Below are positions 51,324 through 60,176 of a stretch of 64,000 nt of DNA, piece by piece (within the stretch, counting starts at the first letter, position 1; every line of letters begins with the position of its first letter). The notes under the pieces are model-generated. The model made no database searches. It saw only the letters and a list, made by a program, of their open reading frames with translations, and was not told the DNA's origin. The DNA comes from Kuafuiihalomonas sp050331295. GTDB lineage: Bacteria; Myxococcota; Kuafuiibacteriia; Kuafuiibacteriales; Kuafuiibacteriaceae. The stretch is from positions 1 to 64,000 of the forward strand of contig JBHJGZ010000004.1 in NCBI GenBank assembly GCA_050331295.1, in the 5' to 3' direction. The position numbers and the translations under genes were made by a program.

Positions 51324-53056
51324 GCAGCCTTGGTTTCCTGTCGATGGATCTGAGCGTACAAGCCACCTTGCGAGAGGAGCTCTGGCTCGGTTCCTTGTTC
51401 GATGATGCTTCCCTGGTCCAACACGATGATGCGGTCTGCCTCTTTCGCCACCGCGAGCCGATGGGTCGCCATGACCACGGTTCGGTTCTTGGAAGCCTTC
51501 AACTCTTTGAGGATGCGCGCCTCGGTTTCTGCGTCGACCGCGCTCAGCGTGTCGTCCAGGAGCAGGATGGGCGGGTCGATCAGGACCGCGCGCGCGAGGG
51601 TGGTGCGCTGACGCTGACCGCCGCTCAGAGAGATCCCACGTTCTCCGACCAGCGTCGAGAGGCCTTCCGGGAAGCCAGCGACGTCGGTGTCGAGGGCCGC
51701 AAGGCGCACGGCGTGCTCCACGTCGTCGAGTCCGGCATCGGGTCTTCCGAATGCGACGTTTTCGGCCAAGGAGCGACTGAAGAGGAAGGCGTCTTGCGGC
51801 GCGTACCCGAGCAGTCGCCGCACTGCGGCCAGCGGGATCTCGTTGAGACAATGACCGTCCAGCGTCACCATCCCTTTGGGCACCTCGAGCAGGCGGGAAA
51901 GCACCCGCATCAAGGTGGTCTTTCCGGCGCCGGTTCGACCGACGACCACCACCGTTTCGCCCGGACAGACCTCGAACGAGACGTCCTTCAAGACGGGGGG
52001 GCCATCGCCATAACCGACGGTCAGGTGACTCACGACCAAATGACCACGAACCGGTCCCGGATCGGTCGCTCCATCCTGAATCGAGGGTTCCGAGTCGAAG
52101 ATCTCGGACAGTCGCTCCATTGCGGCGAGGCCTCGCTGCCACAACGAGATGGTCCAGCCGAGGGCAATGGTGGGCCAGGTGAGGGCGGCGAGGTATGCGT
52201 TGTACTGGACGAAGTCTCCGACCGTCATCGTGCCCTGGACGATCCGATAGCCTCCTACGCCGAGGACAACCACAGCGCCGATCGAGCCAGCGAGTCCCAT
52301 CAACGGAAAAAGGATGCCACGCAGTCGCGCAAGGCCCATGTTCACTTCGAGGTAGGACTCGTTCAGCGTTCGAAAGCGCTCGCGTTCGCGGTCCTCTTCA
52401 CCAAAAACTCGAACCGTCATCGCTCCGGACAGGTTTTCTTGCACCTTGGCCTGAAGTCGGCCCAATCGGTCCTGCGCGTCGTGACTGAGTCGATAGATGA
52501 AACGGGCAAACGTCCGCCCGAGGAACAGCAGGATGGGGAGGGGCAAGAGGGCGTAGACCGTGAGAAGCCAATCCGTCGCCACGAGGAGAGGAATGGCCAC
52601 CGCATATACCAACACCGTGTTGGTCACGTTCAGGATCCCAGGGCCCAGAAGGAGCCGAACTTGCGTCAGGTCGTTCACCATTCGGCTCATCACTTGAGCC
52701 AGCGGCATCCGGTCGAAGAAGGAAGGTGGCAGACTTGCGAGATGGGAGAAGGCGTCCCGTCGAAGGTCGTACTCGACGCGTCGGCCGCTGTTGAAGATGT
52801 AGATTCGGGACAGGACCCGCACGATGCCGCCGCCGGTCGCGATGAAGATCAGCGCCCAGGCCGAACGGACCACTTTGGACGGCTCGTCGGACACGATGCC
52901 GTCCGTCGCCACGCGCAGAAACTGGGGGGCCGCCAGAGCAAAGGCTTGGGTCATCACCAAGAATAAGAGGCCGATGGCGAACGGACCCCGGTACCGGCCA
53001 ATGGCGACGCGTAGACGGGTTTTCGCGGAGGAGGACGCCACTGGGAGCGGCAGCAT
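51320..53056 (-). CDS. ABC exporter half-transporter, degenerate catalytic site (YheI/MdlA-like)
   Basis: 578 residues from ATG 53056. Six TM helices then an NBD with Walker A VGRTGAGKTTLMRVL, signature ISLSGGQRQRTTLA, and Walker B LLLDDTLSAVD, where the catalytic Glu is Asp. This is typical of the YheI/MdlA member of a heterodimeric exporter whose partner carries the active site; here the partner at 49476 has the normal DEATSAVD. H-loop is MATHRL. Export substrate is unknown. First gene of the pair on the minus strand. Confidence 0.93.
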   Translation of the reverse strand: MLPLPVASSSAKTRLRVAIGRYRGPFAIGLLFLVMTQAFALAAPQFLRVATDGIVSDEPSKVVRSAWALIFIATGGGIVRVLSRIYIFNSGRRVEYDLRRDAFSHLASLPPSFFDRMPLAQVMSRMVNDLTQVRLLLGPGILNVTNTVLVYAVAIPLLVATDWLLTVYALLPLPILLFLGRTFARFIYRLSHDAQDRLGRLQAKVQENLSGAMTVRVFGEEDRERERFRTLNESYLEVNMGLARLRGILFPLMGLAGSIGAVVVLGVGGYRIVQGTMTVGDFVQYNAYLAALTWPTIALGWTISLWQRGLAAMERLSEIFDSEPSIQDGATDPGPVRGHLVVSHLTVGYGDGPPVLKDVSFEVCPGETVVVVGRTGAGKTTLMRVLSRLLEVPKGMVTLDGHCLNEIPLAAVRRLLGYAPQDAFLFSRSLAENVAFGRPDAGLDDVEHAVRLAALDTDVAGFPEGLSTLVGERGISLSGGQRQRTTLARAVLIDPPILLLDDTLSAVDAETEARILKELKASKNRTVVMATHRLAVAKEADRIIVLDQGSIIEQGTEPELLSQGGLYAQIHRQETKAA

Positions 53057-53192
53057 AGAGGACCATCTGAAGGTGCCAATGGAAAAGCCGCCTCACGGTC
53101 TCCGGCCCGACAACATTTCTGTCCATGGCCTGCGGGAGCCCACGTCTCCGTTGTGGATTGACTCACCTCTCGAGCGGGCCGACTTTCGCGGT

Positions 53193-53864
53193 GTGCGCCT
53201 GACAGTGCGACTCTTTGCGATCTGTCGAGAGCGGGTCGGTGCCGACCGTCTGTTGGTCGAGGTCCCCGGAGACGAGGTGTCGGTCCGCGGGTTGCTCGAC
53301 GCGGTGGCGGAGCAGGAACCGCGTCTTGCACCCCTCGTTTCCGCCGTTCGCGTGGCGGTCAATCAGACTTTCGCGGAGGCGGACGACGTGGTGAGCGCAG
53401 ATGACGAGTTGGCGCTGATCCCTCCAGTCAGCGGGGGTGAAGGCCGTCGCCGATTGCTCGAGCTGCGGCGGGAGCCGCTAGACCCCCGGGAGGTCGAATC
53501 CGCGGTGGCGACCGGCGAAGCGGGGGCCATCGTCACTTTCCAGGGAACCGTCCGAAACCACACCGGCGACCGAACCGTGACGCATCTCGAGTACGAGGCG
53601 TACGAGTCGATGGCGGACGCCTTCCTCCGGCGGATCGAAGACGAGGTCACCGCGCAGTGGCCGGGCGCCCGGGCGGCAGTCCTTCATCGCACCGGACGAT
53701 TGGGGGTGGGCGAGGTCTCCGTCGTCATCGCGGTGGCCCACCCTCATCGCGCGGAAGCCTTCGACGCCTGCCGCCACGTGATCGAGCGCCTCAAGCAGGA
53801 CGTACCCATATGGAAGAAAGAGATTCGGGCCGACGGCTCGCAATGGGTAGGCGTCGGGTCCTGA
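53193..53864 (+). CDS. MoaD-MoaE fusion (molybdopterin synthase)
   Basis: 223 residues from GTG 53193 (upstream ATG 53079 in the same frame would add low-complexity sequence). Residues 1-82 are MoaD (ubiquitin-like: VRLFAICRERVGADRLLVEV to ALIPPVSGG, with Gly81-Gly82). Residues about 95-223 are MoaE, with AGAIVTFQGTVRNHTGD, VAVAHPHRAEAFDACRHVIERLK-type helix and VPIWKKEIRADGSQWVG containing the catalytic lysines. Together they convert precursor Z to molybdopterin. The MoaD C-terminal GG must be free to carry the thiocarboxylate, so the fusion needs cleavage or a different strategy, as known for MoaX of mycobacteria. No other moa genes are nearby. Confidence 0.92.
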   Translation: MRLTVRLFAICRERVGADRLLVEVPGDEVSVRGLLDAVAEQEPRLAPLVSAVRVAVNQTFAEADDVVSADDELALIPPVSGGEGRRRLLELRREPLDPREVESAVATGEAGAIVTFQGTVRNHTGDRTVTHLEYEAYESMADAFLRRIEDEVTAQWPGARAAVLHRTGRLGVGEVSVVIAVAHPHRAEAFDACRHVIERLKQDVPIWKKEIRADGSQWVGVGS

Positions 53865-53865
53865 C

Positions 53866-55188
53866 GTGCGCCGCTTTCGCGGAGCGCGAACCGGGGAGTC
53901 GCTGAGCCTCGAGGTCACATCCGTAGCCTCGTCGGGGGCGGGCTGTACCGAGGATAAGCTCGAGGTCCCCGGGGTTTTGGCCGGAGAACGGGTCGAGGTC
54001 GAGCTGGAGCATGTGGGCCTCCAGAGCCACCACGGACGGTTGAAGGCGGTCGAGCGTCCCAGCCCGCACCGGGTCGACCCGAGGTGTCGATGGTTTCTCG
54101 CCTGCGGTGGGTGTCAACTGCTTCATGCCGACCTTCCGCATCAGCGCGCGCTCAAATGGAACTGGCTGCGGACCACCCTTCAAAACGCGGGGATCGACGA
54201 AGAACCGGAGCCGGTTCGACCTGCACCTCGAGGGTTCGGATATCGGGCCATGGCGAAGTTCGTGGTGCAGGATGGCGGGATTCTCGGCTCCTACGCTCCA
54301 CGTAGCCACCATGTCGTTTCGATGCAGGGCTGCCTCGTCCATCACCCCACCATCGAGCGGGTGGCGAACGCTCTTCGCGAAGGGCTGCGGACCGTCTCGG
54401 ATTCCAGCTTGCGCTTCATCGTCATCCGGGTGTCACGGCGGTCCGAATGCGCGGTGGTGACCTTGGTGGCCAAATCTTCCCAGGCTGTGGCCGTTCGTGT
54501 CGCGACCGACATTCTGGTGGGCATGGTCGACGTGCTCCGGGTGGAGCTCATGGTACGGGACGTCGACGACGACGTGATCATGGGCTCCGACTCGGCGCAG
54601 GCCCTCTTCGACCGAGGGCCGGCGATCGAACGGATGGGACCGGTGACCTTCGACCTGGTTGGCGGGGCCTTCAATCAGGTGAATCCGGAGATGGCGGAGG
54701 CTCTGTATGCCCACGTGGTGGACGGGCTCGATGCGCTGCAGGCTGATATTGCCGACCTTTACGCGGGCAGCGGTGTGTTGGCTGCTTGGCTGCTGGCAGC
54801 GGGGGCTCGGCGCGTGATGAGCGTCGAGTCGGGGGCCCGCTCGGCTTCGGCTTTGAGGCGTCTGGCCGAGCAGTACGAGCCAGCCCGGATCGAGGTTCTG
54901 CACGCCCGGGTCGAAGACGTGGTCGCCTCCTGGAACGACCGCGCCCACGCGGTGGTCAACCCTCCTCGAAAGGGCCTCGCTCGGCCGGTTTGCGCCGGGC
55001 TCTTGGACGGGGCGTGCACGCTTCTCGTCTATGTCAGCTGCGAGCCCAAGACGCTGGCCCGCGACCTCGAGATCTTGACCTCCGGGCCGAGACGTTTCGA
55101 GATCGCGCGCGTCACGCCCTTCGACCTTTTCCCTCAGACCCGTCATCTGGAGACGGTCGTCGTCCTTCGCCGGCCTCGGGGCGCCTAA
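53866..55188 (+). CDS. TrmA/RlmD-family RNA uracil-5-methyltransferase
   Basis: 440 residues from GTG 53866, one base after the MoaDE stop. An N-terminal TRAM-like beta domain precedes a cysteine cluster (CRWFLACGGCQ) likely to bind [4Fe-4S], then the SAM domain DLYAGSGVLAAWLLA and VNPPRKGL, with the catalytic Cys in VSCEPKTLARDLEI. The family methylates U54 of tRNA or U1939/U747 of 23S rRNA; the substrate cannot be assigned. The 3' end overlaps the convergent phosphatase gene by 4 bases. Confidence 0.9.
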   Translation: MRRFRGARTGESLSLEVTSVASSGAGCTEDKLEVPGVLAGERVEVELEHVGLQSHHGRLKAVERPSPHRVDPRCRWFLACGGCQLLHADLPHQRALKWNWLRTTLQNAGIDEEPEPVRPAPRGFGYRAMAKFVVQDGGILGSYAPRSHHVVSMQGCLVHHPTIERVANALREGLRTVSDSSLRFIVIRVSRRSECAVVTLVAKSSQAVAVRVATDILVGMVDVLRVELMVRDVDDDVIMGSDSAQALFDRGPAIERMGPVTFDLVGGAFNQVNPEMAEALYAHVVDGLDALQADIADLYAGSGVLAAWLLAAGARRVMSVESGARSASALRRLAEQYEPARIEVLHARVEDVVASWNDRAHAVVNPPRKGLARPVCAGLLDGACTLLVYVSCEPKTLARDLEILTSGPRRFEIARVTPFDLFPQTRHLETVVVLRRPRGA

Positions 55189-55688
55189 TCCCGAGATTGG
55201 CGCGGTGCGTGTGCTTCCAGCCAGAACCACTGGGTTTGGGTCTCAGGCACGGGGAACTGCCGAGCCGCCGAAACCCGTTCTGCGGCCTCTCCGAGGGAGA
55301 AGCCCGCGAGGGTCATGACCAAGATCGCCATGAGGCCAGAGCGCCCGATCCCGGCGAAGCAATGAACCAAGACCCCTCGTCCCTGATGCAGCTCCTGCAG
55401 GATGTCCTGCGCAACGCGGAGCGCGGCTTCCGGCGACGATGGGACACCATGGTCGTCGATGGGAAAGCGCATGAAACGAATGCCGAAGAGGTCCGCGGAC
55501 TCTGCCTCGCGCTCGAGACCGCACGCCTCGGCTTCGACAGGGGTCTGAAACGAGACCAATACGTCCACCCCGTGTCTGCGGAGGACCCCCATGGCGGCAT
55601 CGAGGCGCTGTCCGCCGGGGGGACGGGGCATCAGCGCCAAGCGCAGGTCCAGGTCGTTCTCAACCCAGCGAAACAGTCCTCCGCTCAC
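55185..55688 (-). CDS. Dual-specificity/tyrosine phosphatase-like protein
   Basis: 167 residues from GTG 55688 (GTGA overlap with the upstream gene's stop). The PTP signature HCFAGIGRSG contains Cys110 and Arg, preceded by the general-acid region PIDDHGVP (about 76-83). The fold starts at WVENDLDLRLALMPRPPGG. No TM or signal. It should hydrolyse phosphotyrosine or other phosphomonoesters. Its start codon overlaps the stop of the ALDH-like gene, so the two proteins are made together, an unusual pairing. Confidence 0.9.
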   Translation of the reverse strand: MSGGLFRWVENDLDLRLALMPRPPGGQRLDAAMGVLRRHGVDVLVSFQTPVEAEACGLEREAESADLFGIRFMRFPIDDHGVPSSPEAALRVAQDILQELHQGRGVLVHCFAGIGRSGLMAILVMTLAGFSLGEAAERVSAARQFPVPETQTQWFWLEAHAPRQSRD

Positions 55689-57175
55689 CCATCCTCCCGG
55701 ATGAACGTCGTGGTTTGGGTGAAGCGATCGATGCCGGGTCGCCCACCCTCCGCGAACCCGCCGGACAAGCCACGTCCGGTTCGAAGAAGACCCGGGTGTC
55801 GAACCCCGTGCGTATTGAACCAGACCACTCCAGTATCCAGGGCGTACGCCAGCTTGCGGGCCCGTCCACCATCTTGCGTCCACACGGATACACCGAGACC
55901 CAGGCTCAAGCTCTGCACCATATCCACGGCTTCCGAGTCGTCATCGAAGGGCACCAAGACCAAGAACGGGCCCTCGTTGTCTTCGCGGAACACCCGCATG
56001 TCGCCTCGACCTTGGACGAACACCGAAGGCAACACGAAGGTACCTTGGGAGGCGGCACCGTCGACGAATCGAGATCCGCCGGCCACGAGACTCGCGCCTT
56101 CCTTTCGTCCGAGGGCGACGTAGGCCAAGATCTGCTTCATTCGGGCCTCGCTGGCCACCGCTCCCAGCTCCGTGTGTTCGTCCATCGGGTCCCCCACCAC
56201 CACCTCCCGGGCATGGTGGGCCACGAGGGAGGCCACCTCTTCGTAGACCGAACGATGAACGAGCAGCCGCTGAAGGCCCTCTGGGTCCCCGCCTCGGGCG
56301 TGCAGGCCATGTTGCACTGCGACCCGGCTCGCGCGCCGGAGGGAGGCGTCCTCACACACGATGGCACTCGTCTTTCCGCCCAGTTGGAGATGGACCGGCT
56401 TGAGATTGGACTTGGCGGCCAACACCATCATCCGTCGGCCGGCGTCCACGGGTCCTTGGTGACAGAGGACCGAAATCGCCGCGTGCTGAGCGAGCGCCTC
56501 GTAGGTAGGGGTCCGGCCAGGGACGAGATTGAAGGCACCCGGCGGCAGCCCGGCTTCGTGGATGAGCTCGGCCAAGCGGAGGAGGGCCAAGGGCATGGTG
56601 TCCGGGCACACCACGACCACCGCGCATCCGGCGGCGAGGGCGGCCGCCGCTGCCGGTGCCACCGAAGCGAGGGGCTGCCGGTCGTCGCAGGCGATGCCGA
56701 CCAGGGCACGGGGATGCTGAACCACCGTCCCGGACGTGTCTCCCAGCTCGACGTGCTCGGTCGTCAGCTTGCCACACCAGCCGGCGTAGTACCGAAAGGC
56801 GAGGATCGCCTGCTTCACGTCATTCATGCGGACGTGCCGTACCGGCCGGCCGGTTTCCAAGGCATGGAGGATCATGAGGTCCTCCGCATCTCCCTCCAGC
56901 AATCGCGCCACCTTGGCGACGCGGTCTCGGCGCTGATCTTCATCGAGGGTTCGGAGTGGGCCCTTGATGGCCCGTCGCGCGGAGGCCACGGCCCGTTCGA
57001 CGTCCCGCGGGTTTCCAGAGGGGCATCGTCCCAGGGCTTCGCCGGTCGCCGGATCCTGAATGGCGATGGAAGAGTGACTCTCGGATTCCACATCGAGGCC
57101 TCCCACAAAGAGGTGGGGTGGGCGCTCTCGCCAGTGCTCGGCCAGGATGTCAGCCCGGCGGCGGAAGGTCTGCAT
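55685..57175 (-). CDS. Aldehyde-dehydrogenase-like protein lacking catalytic residues
   Basis: 496 residues, full ALDH length. Conserved text includes GEALGRCPSGNPRDVERAV, AGLPPGAFNLVPGRT and LQLGGKTSAIV. The catalytic Glu of ELGGK is Gln264, and the Cys expected about 34-35 residues later (near 298) is missing: the segment reads LHARGGDPEGLQRLLV. Also the PWN motif is replaced by CDDRQ (163-167) and the KPSE Lys by a CPD segment (190-192). It therefore cannot be a normal NAD(P)-dependent ALDH, and the fold may bind a ligand or NAD. It is coupled to the phosphatase, and 159 bases separate it from divergent rpmB. Confidence 0.85.
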   Translation of the reverse strand: MQTFRRRADILAEHWRERPPHLFVGGLDVESESHSSIAIQDPATGEALGRCPSGNPRDVERAVASARRAIKGPLRTLDEDQRRDRVAKVARLLEGDAEDLMILHALETGRPVRHVRMNDVKQAILAFRYYAGWCGKLTTEHVELGDTSGTVVQHPRALVGIACDDRQPLASVAPAAAAALAAGCAVVVVCPDTMPLALLRLAELIHEAGLPPGAFNLVPGRTPTYEALAQHAAISVLCHQGPVDAGRRMMVLAAKSNLKPVHLQLGGKTSAIVCEDASLRRASRVAVQHGLHARGGDPEGLQRLLVHRSVYEEVASLVAHHAREVVVGDPMDEHTELGAVASEARMKQILAYVALGRKEGASLVAGGSRFVDGAASQGTFVLPSVFVQGRGDMRVFREDNEGPFLVLVPFDDDSEAVDMVQSLSLGLGVSVWTQDGGRARKLAYALDTGVVWFNTHGVRHPGLLRTGRGLSGGFAEGGRPGIDRFTQTTTFIREDG

Positions 57176-57334
57176 GCGATGCCTTCAGTCGTACCACTTG
57201 ATCTCGGAGCCTGGGAGGGGCCTCGTTGGGGCCCGGCCCGCCGCGTTGAACAAACCACCTTCCGTAGTTGAAAGCCGAGGCGGGTCATGGTACCCCCGGC
57301 GGCTTCAGGGCCATGGCGGCCTCAGGAGAAGAGC
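57176..57334. other. Divergent intergenic region between the ALDH-like gene and rpmB
   Basis: 159 bases. It contains the rpmB ribosome-binding site (CAGGAGAAG) at the 3' end. No other element is clear. Confidence 0.5.
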
Positions 57335-57541
57335 ATGGGGAAGTGTCAACTCACCGGCAAGTCGCGGATGAGCGGGAATCTGGTTTCCCACTCCAACCGG
57401 AAGACCCGAACTGTTCGAAAGGTGAACGTTCAAACCAAGCGAATCTTCAACCCGGCAACGGGCCGGATGGAGCGGATGACACTCTCCACCCGGGCCCTGC
57501 GGACCCTATCCCGGAAGGGATGGGACGCATTCAAGGCCTAG
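57335..57541 (+). CDS. rpmB: 50S ribosomal protein L28
   Basis: 68 residues from ATG 57335, with GGAG at a proper distance. MGKCQLTGKSRMSGNLVSHS and the basic C-terminal helix match L28. Only one Cys (residue 4) is present, so there is no zinc ribbon. It is followed by rpsR after 40 bases. Confidence 0.95.
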   Translation: MGKCQLTGKSRMSGNLVSHSNRKTRTVRKVNVQTKRIFNPATGRMERMTLSTRALRTLSRKGWDAFKA

Positions 57542-57581
57542 GGTGCCTCAGGGCCTCGGACAAGACCAAGGACGAACGGAC

Positions 57582-57890
57582 GTGGATCGAGATCGAAACA
57601 GCGACCGAAACAACGACAAAGGCGCGCGCGGAGGGCAACGGCGCGGCAGCGGAGGCGCGGGGAAGCGCAAGGTAGATCCCTTCGTCCTCGACAAGACCCT
57701 GCAAATCGACTGGCGGGATGCTCAGCTGCTGTCCCGATTCATCACCGAGCGGGGGAAGATCGTTCCGCGTCGAGTGTCCGGCGTGACCGCCAAGAATCAG
57801 CGAAAGCTGTGCAAGGCCATCAAGAAAGCCCGTCAGATGGCGCTCATTCCCTACGGGGGCCATCGTGTCCCGCTTCGCCAGCTGACCTAG
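57582..57890 (+). CDS. rpsR: 30S ribosomal protein S18
   Basis: 102 residues from GTG 57582, which has AAGGA upstream; an in-frame GTG at 57543 would add 13 residues. The first 35 residues are basic and Gly/Arg-rich, then the conserved S18 core KVDPFVLDKTLQIDWRDAQLLSRFITERGKI and RRVSGVTAKNQRKLCKAIKKAR. A longer N-terminal extension than in E. coli. Its usual neighbours rpsF and rplI are not here; L28 is. Followed at 58034 by an LpoA-like gene. Confidence 0.94.
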   Translation: MDRDRNSDRNNDKGARGGQRRGSGGAGKRKVDPFVLDKTLQIDWRDAQLLSRFITERGKIVPRRVSGVTAKNQRKLCKAIKKARQMALIPYGGHRVPLRQLT

Positions 57891-58033
57891 CCTCCCGCCG
57901 CGCCCCGGACGCCAAGCCCTGCTCGACTCGCGCTCGAACGCGGGGTGGAAGGCCCACGCGTCACGGCCATCGACACAACCCGGAGGCGGTGCTTGCGCGC
58001 CCTTCGTTGCTCCCGCTGTTGGGTTCTGCTTGC

Positions 58034-60163
58034 ATGCGCACAATGCAGGAACGCCTGGTTGCGCCGACTCGCGTCGGGGCGGACTCCGCGACGCGTCGGA
58101 AACAGGGCCGACGGTTGCCGACCGGTCCCATCGTGCTGACGTCCATCATCGCGTGCGCCTCTCATACCGCGGTGGTGGATGGGCAGACCGTCACCACCTC
58201 GGAGGCAGCGGATATCAGCCTGGCGCAGGGGAACAAGGCGGAACGCAACGGCTCGCTCCGGGACGCTGAGTCCCACTACCGCAACATTCTCGACCTCTAC
58301 AAAGGGACTTCGGCAGAACCGGCAGCGTTGAACGGACTCGCCCGCATCAAGCAGGAGACGTCGGGTTGTGACGCTGCTCGGATCTATGACGAGCGTCTCC
58401 TGAACGAGTATCCGCGTACTTCGGAAGCAAAGGACGCGGAGCGACGGCGAAGGGCGTGCCACGGATTTGGAGGCAGCCCCGATGGAGAGGCACCCCCGAC
58501 GCTCCTTCAAGCATACAGCGAGGCGAGCCAACCGGCGGAGAAGCTTCGGATCGCTTCGGAGGCGGCGGACGCCGCTCTGGACGGAGGAGATGCCAGCACG
58601 GCGGTGATGTGGCTCGTCGAAATGCTTCGGTGGGAGCAAGAGCCGTCGGCCCGAAGTGGGGTCGAGGACGAGATAGCGGAACTGATCAGGACCCGCGTGT
58701 CTGCCCGAGGCCTCCGCCGTCTCCTGGAACGAAGCCAGCCCGGCCGGTTCCCGCACGAACTCCTCGCGTTCAAGTTGGGACAGATTCAGATCCATGTGGG
58801 CGACCTGGCCAACGGACGGGAGACGCTCGAAGATTTCGTCCAGCGCTATCCGGATAGCCCGTTTGCGGAAGACGCGAGGGTGCGCCTTCGGGAGTTGGAC
58901 GCGCGTCAATCGGTCCAGCCCACGAGGTTGGGGGTGCTCCTGCCCCTGTCGGGGCGCCACAAGAACTACGGCGAGCTGGCGATGCGGGCCATTCGAATGG
59001 TTTGGCCAGAGGGTGAAACCGTCGAGCTGGTGGTTCGAGATACGAAGAGTGACGCGGTGGAAGCGGCCGAGCAGACCCGAAAGCTCGTCCTGGAAGACCA
59101 CGTGATCGCCATTTTGGGTCCGATCTTTACCTACGAGGCTCGAACCGCCGCGAACGAGGCGCAGACGCTTTCGGTGCCTCTCTTGACCGTGAGCACCGCC
59201 AACGAGGTCGCGAACATGGGAGCCTACGTGTTCCGGAACGGAATCAGCAACGAAGCGCAGGCCAAGGCGATTGTCGCGTACGCGATGGACGTCATGGGCA
59301 TGCGGCGATTCGCGGTCCTCTACCCTCGTCACCCGTACGGAGAAGAGCTCCTTCATCTCTTCTGGGACGAAGTCGACGCACGAAGGGGCGAGATTCGCGG
59401 GGTCGAGAGCTACGGTTTGGAGGACACGACCTTTTCGTCACAGGTCAAGGCTCTGGTGGCCCGGGATGATCTGGACCGTCGCCAGGACTATCGAAAGGCC
59501 CTCGAGGAATGTCAGAAGCAGCCAGACCCCTATCGCAAAGCGCGCTGTCGAGAGAACGTGCGTAAGAACCTTCGCCCGCTCATCGACTTCGAGGGCCTCT
59601 TCATTCCAGACTATCCGAGAAGCATCTCGATGATCAGCGCAGCGCTCGCATTCGAAGACGTGATCGTGGAGCGAGACCCGGAGCGACTCGAAGTGATCGA
59701 GAAGACCCTGGGGCGCAGCGTCACGCCGGTCACGCTCCTGGGGGCCAGCGGCTGGAACTCGGACGAACTCATCGAGCGCGCGGACCGCAATGTCGAGAAC
59801 GCCGTCTTCACCGACGCCTTTTATGCTCAGAGCGACGATCCCGAAACCCAGGCGTTCGTCTCGAGATATCGCGAGACCCACGGTCGCACGCCGCGACTGT
59901 ACCCCGAGGCGTTGCTCTACGACTCGGCTCGGATCATCCGACGCGTTTTCGAGCTTCGCCCCCAGACCCGTCCGGCGTTTCGCGACGCCCTGAGCCGGAT
60001 CTCGGACTTTGCGGGCGTGACGGGTCGAACCAGCTTCGATGGCGGTACCGACGCCTCGAAGGATCTCAAGATCTTGACCATCCGGGATGGGCACATTCGA
60101 CTCGCGCCGCCGGACGGGGTCCTCATCCCAGAGCAGGCTGAACCCAAAGGGCCTCGCTCGTAG
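58034..60163 (+). CDS. LpoA/LppC-like penicillin-binding-protein activator lipoprotein
   Basis: 709 residues from ATG 58034 (GTG 57989 and ATG 58043 are alternatives). A hydrophobic stretch near residue 35 ends in SIIACAS, a likely lipobox, although the n-region is unusually long. Residues 55-290 are TPR-like (SLRDAESHYRNILDLYKG); residues about 320-700 are a periplasmic-binding-protein fold (RLGVLLPLSGRHKNYGELAM, VIAILGPIFTYEARTAANEA). This order, TPR then PBP-like, is that of LpoA, the outer-membrane activator of PBP1a. No PBP gene is near. The start is uncertain. Confidence 0.85.
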   Translation: MRTMQERLVAPTRVGADSATRRKQGRRLPTGPIVLTSIIACASHTAVVDGQTVTTSEAADISLAQGNKAERNGSLRDAESHYRNILDLYKGTSAEPAALNGLARIKQETSGCDAARIYDERLLNEYPRTSEAKDAERRRRACHGFGGSPDGEAPPTLLQAYSEASQPAEKLRIASEAADAALDGGDASTAVMWLVEMLRWEQEPSARSGVEDEIAELIRTRVSARGLRRLLERSQPGRFPHELLAFKLGQIQIHVGDLANGRETLEDFVQRYPDSPFAEDARVRLRELDARQSVQPTRLGVLLPLSGRHKNYGELAMRAIRMVWPEGETVELVVRDTKSDAVEAAEQTRKLVLEDHVIAILGPIFTYEARTAANEAQTLSVPLLTVSTANEVANMGAYVFRNGISNEAQAKAIVAYAMDVMGMRRFAVLYPRHPYGEELLHLFWDEVDARRGEIRGVESYGLEDTTFSSQVKALVARDDLDRRQDYRKALEECQKQPDPYRKARCRENVRKNLRPLIDFEGLFIPDYPRSISMISAALAFEDVIVERDPERLEVIEKTLGRSVTPVTLLGASGWNSDELIERADRNVENAVFTDAFYAQSDDPETQAFVSRYRETHGRTPRLYPEALLYDSARIIRRVFELRPQTRPAFRDALSRISDFAGVTGRTSFDGGTDASKDLKILTIRDGHIRLAPPDGVLIPEQAEPKGPRS

Positions 60164-60176
60164 CTGAGGCGTCTCT

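Noticed and set aside
51324..52142. N-terminal extension of the ABC half-transporter at 49476
   Set aside because: The added residues are out of frame with the overlapping partner gene; the ATG at 51323 follows the partner's stop by ATGA.
51344..52966. Plus-strand ORF (540 residues) opposite the ABC exporter
   Set aside because: The minus strand has full Walker A, signature and Walker B motifs, so the plus-strand frame is a shadow.
55715..57271. Plus-strand ORF (518 residues) opposite the ALDH-like gene
   Set aside because: The minus strand has ALDH-family text over its whole length; the plus frame has none.
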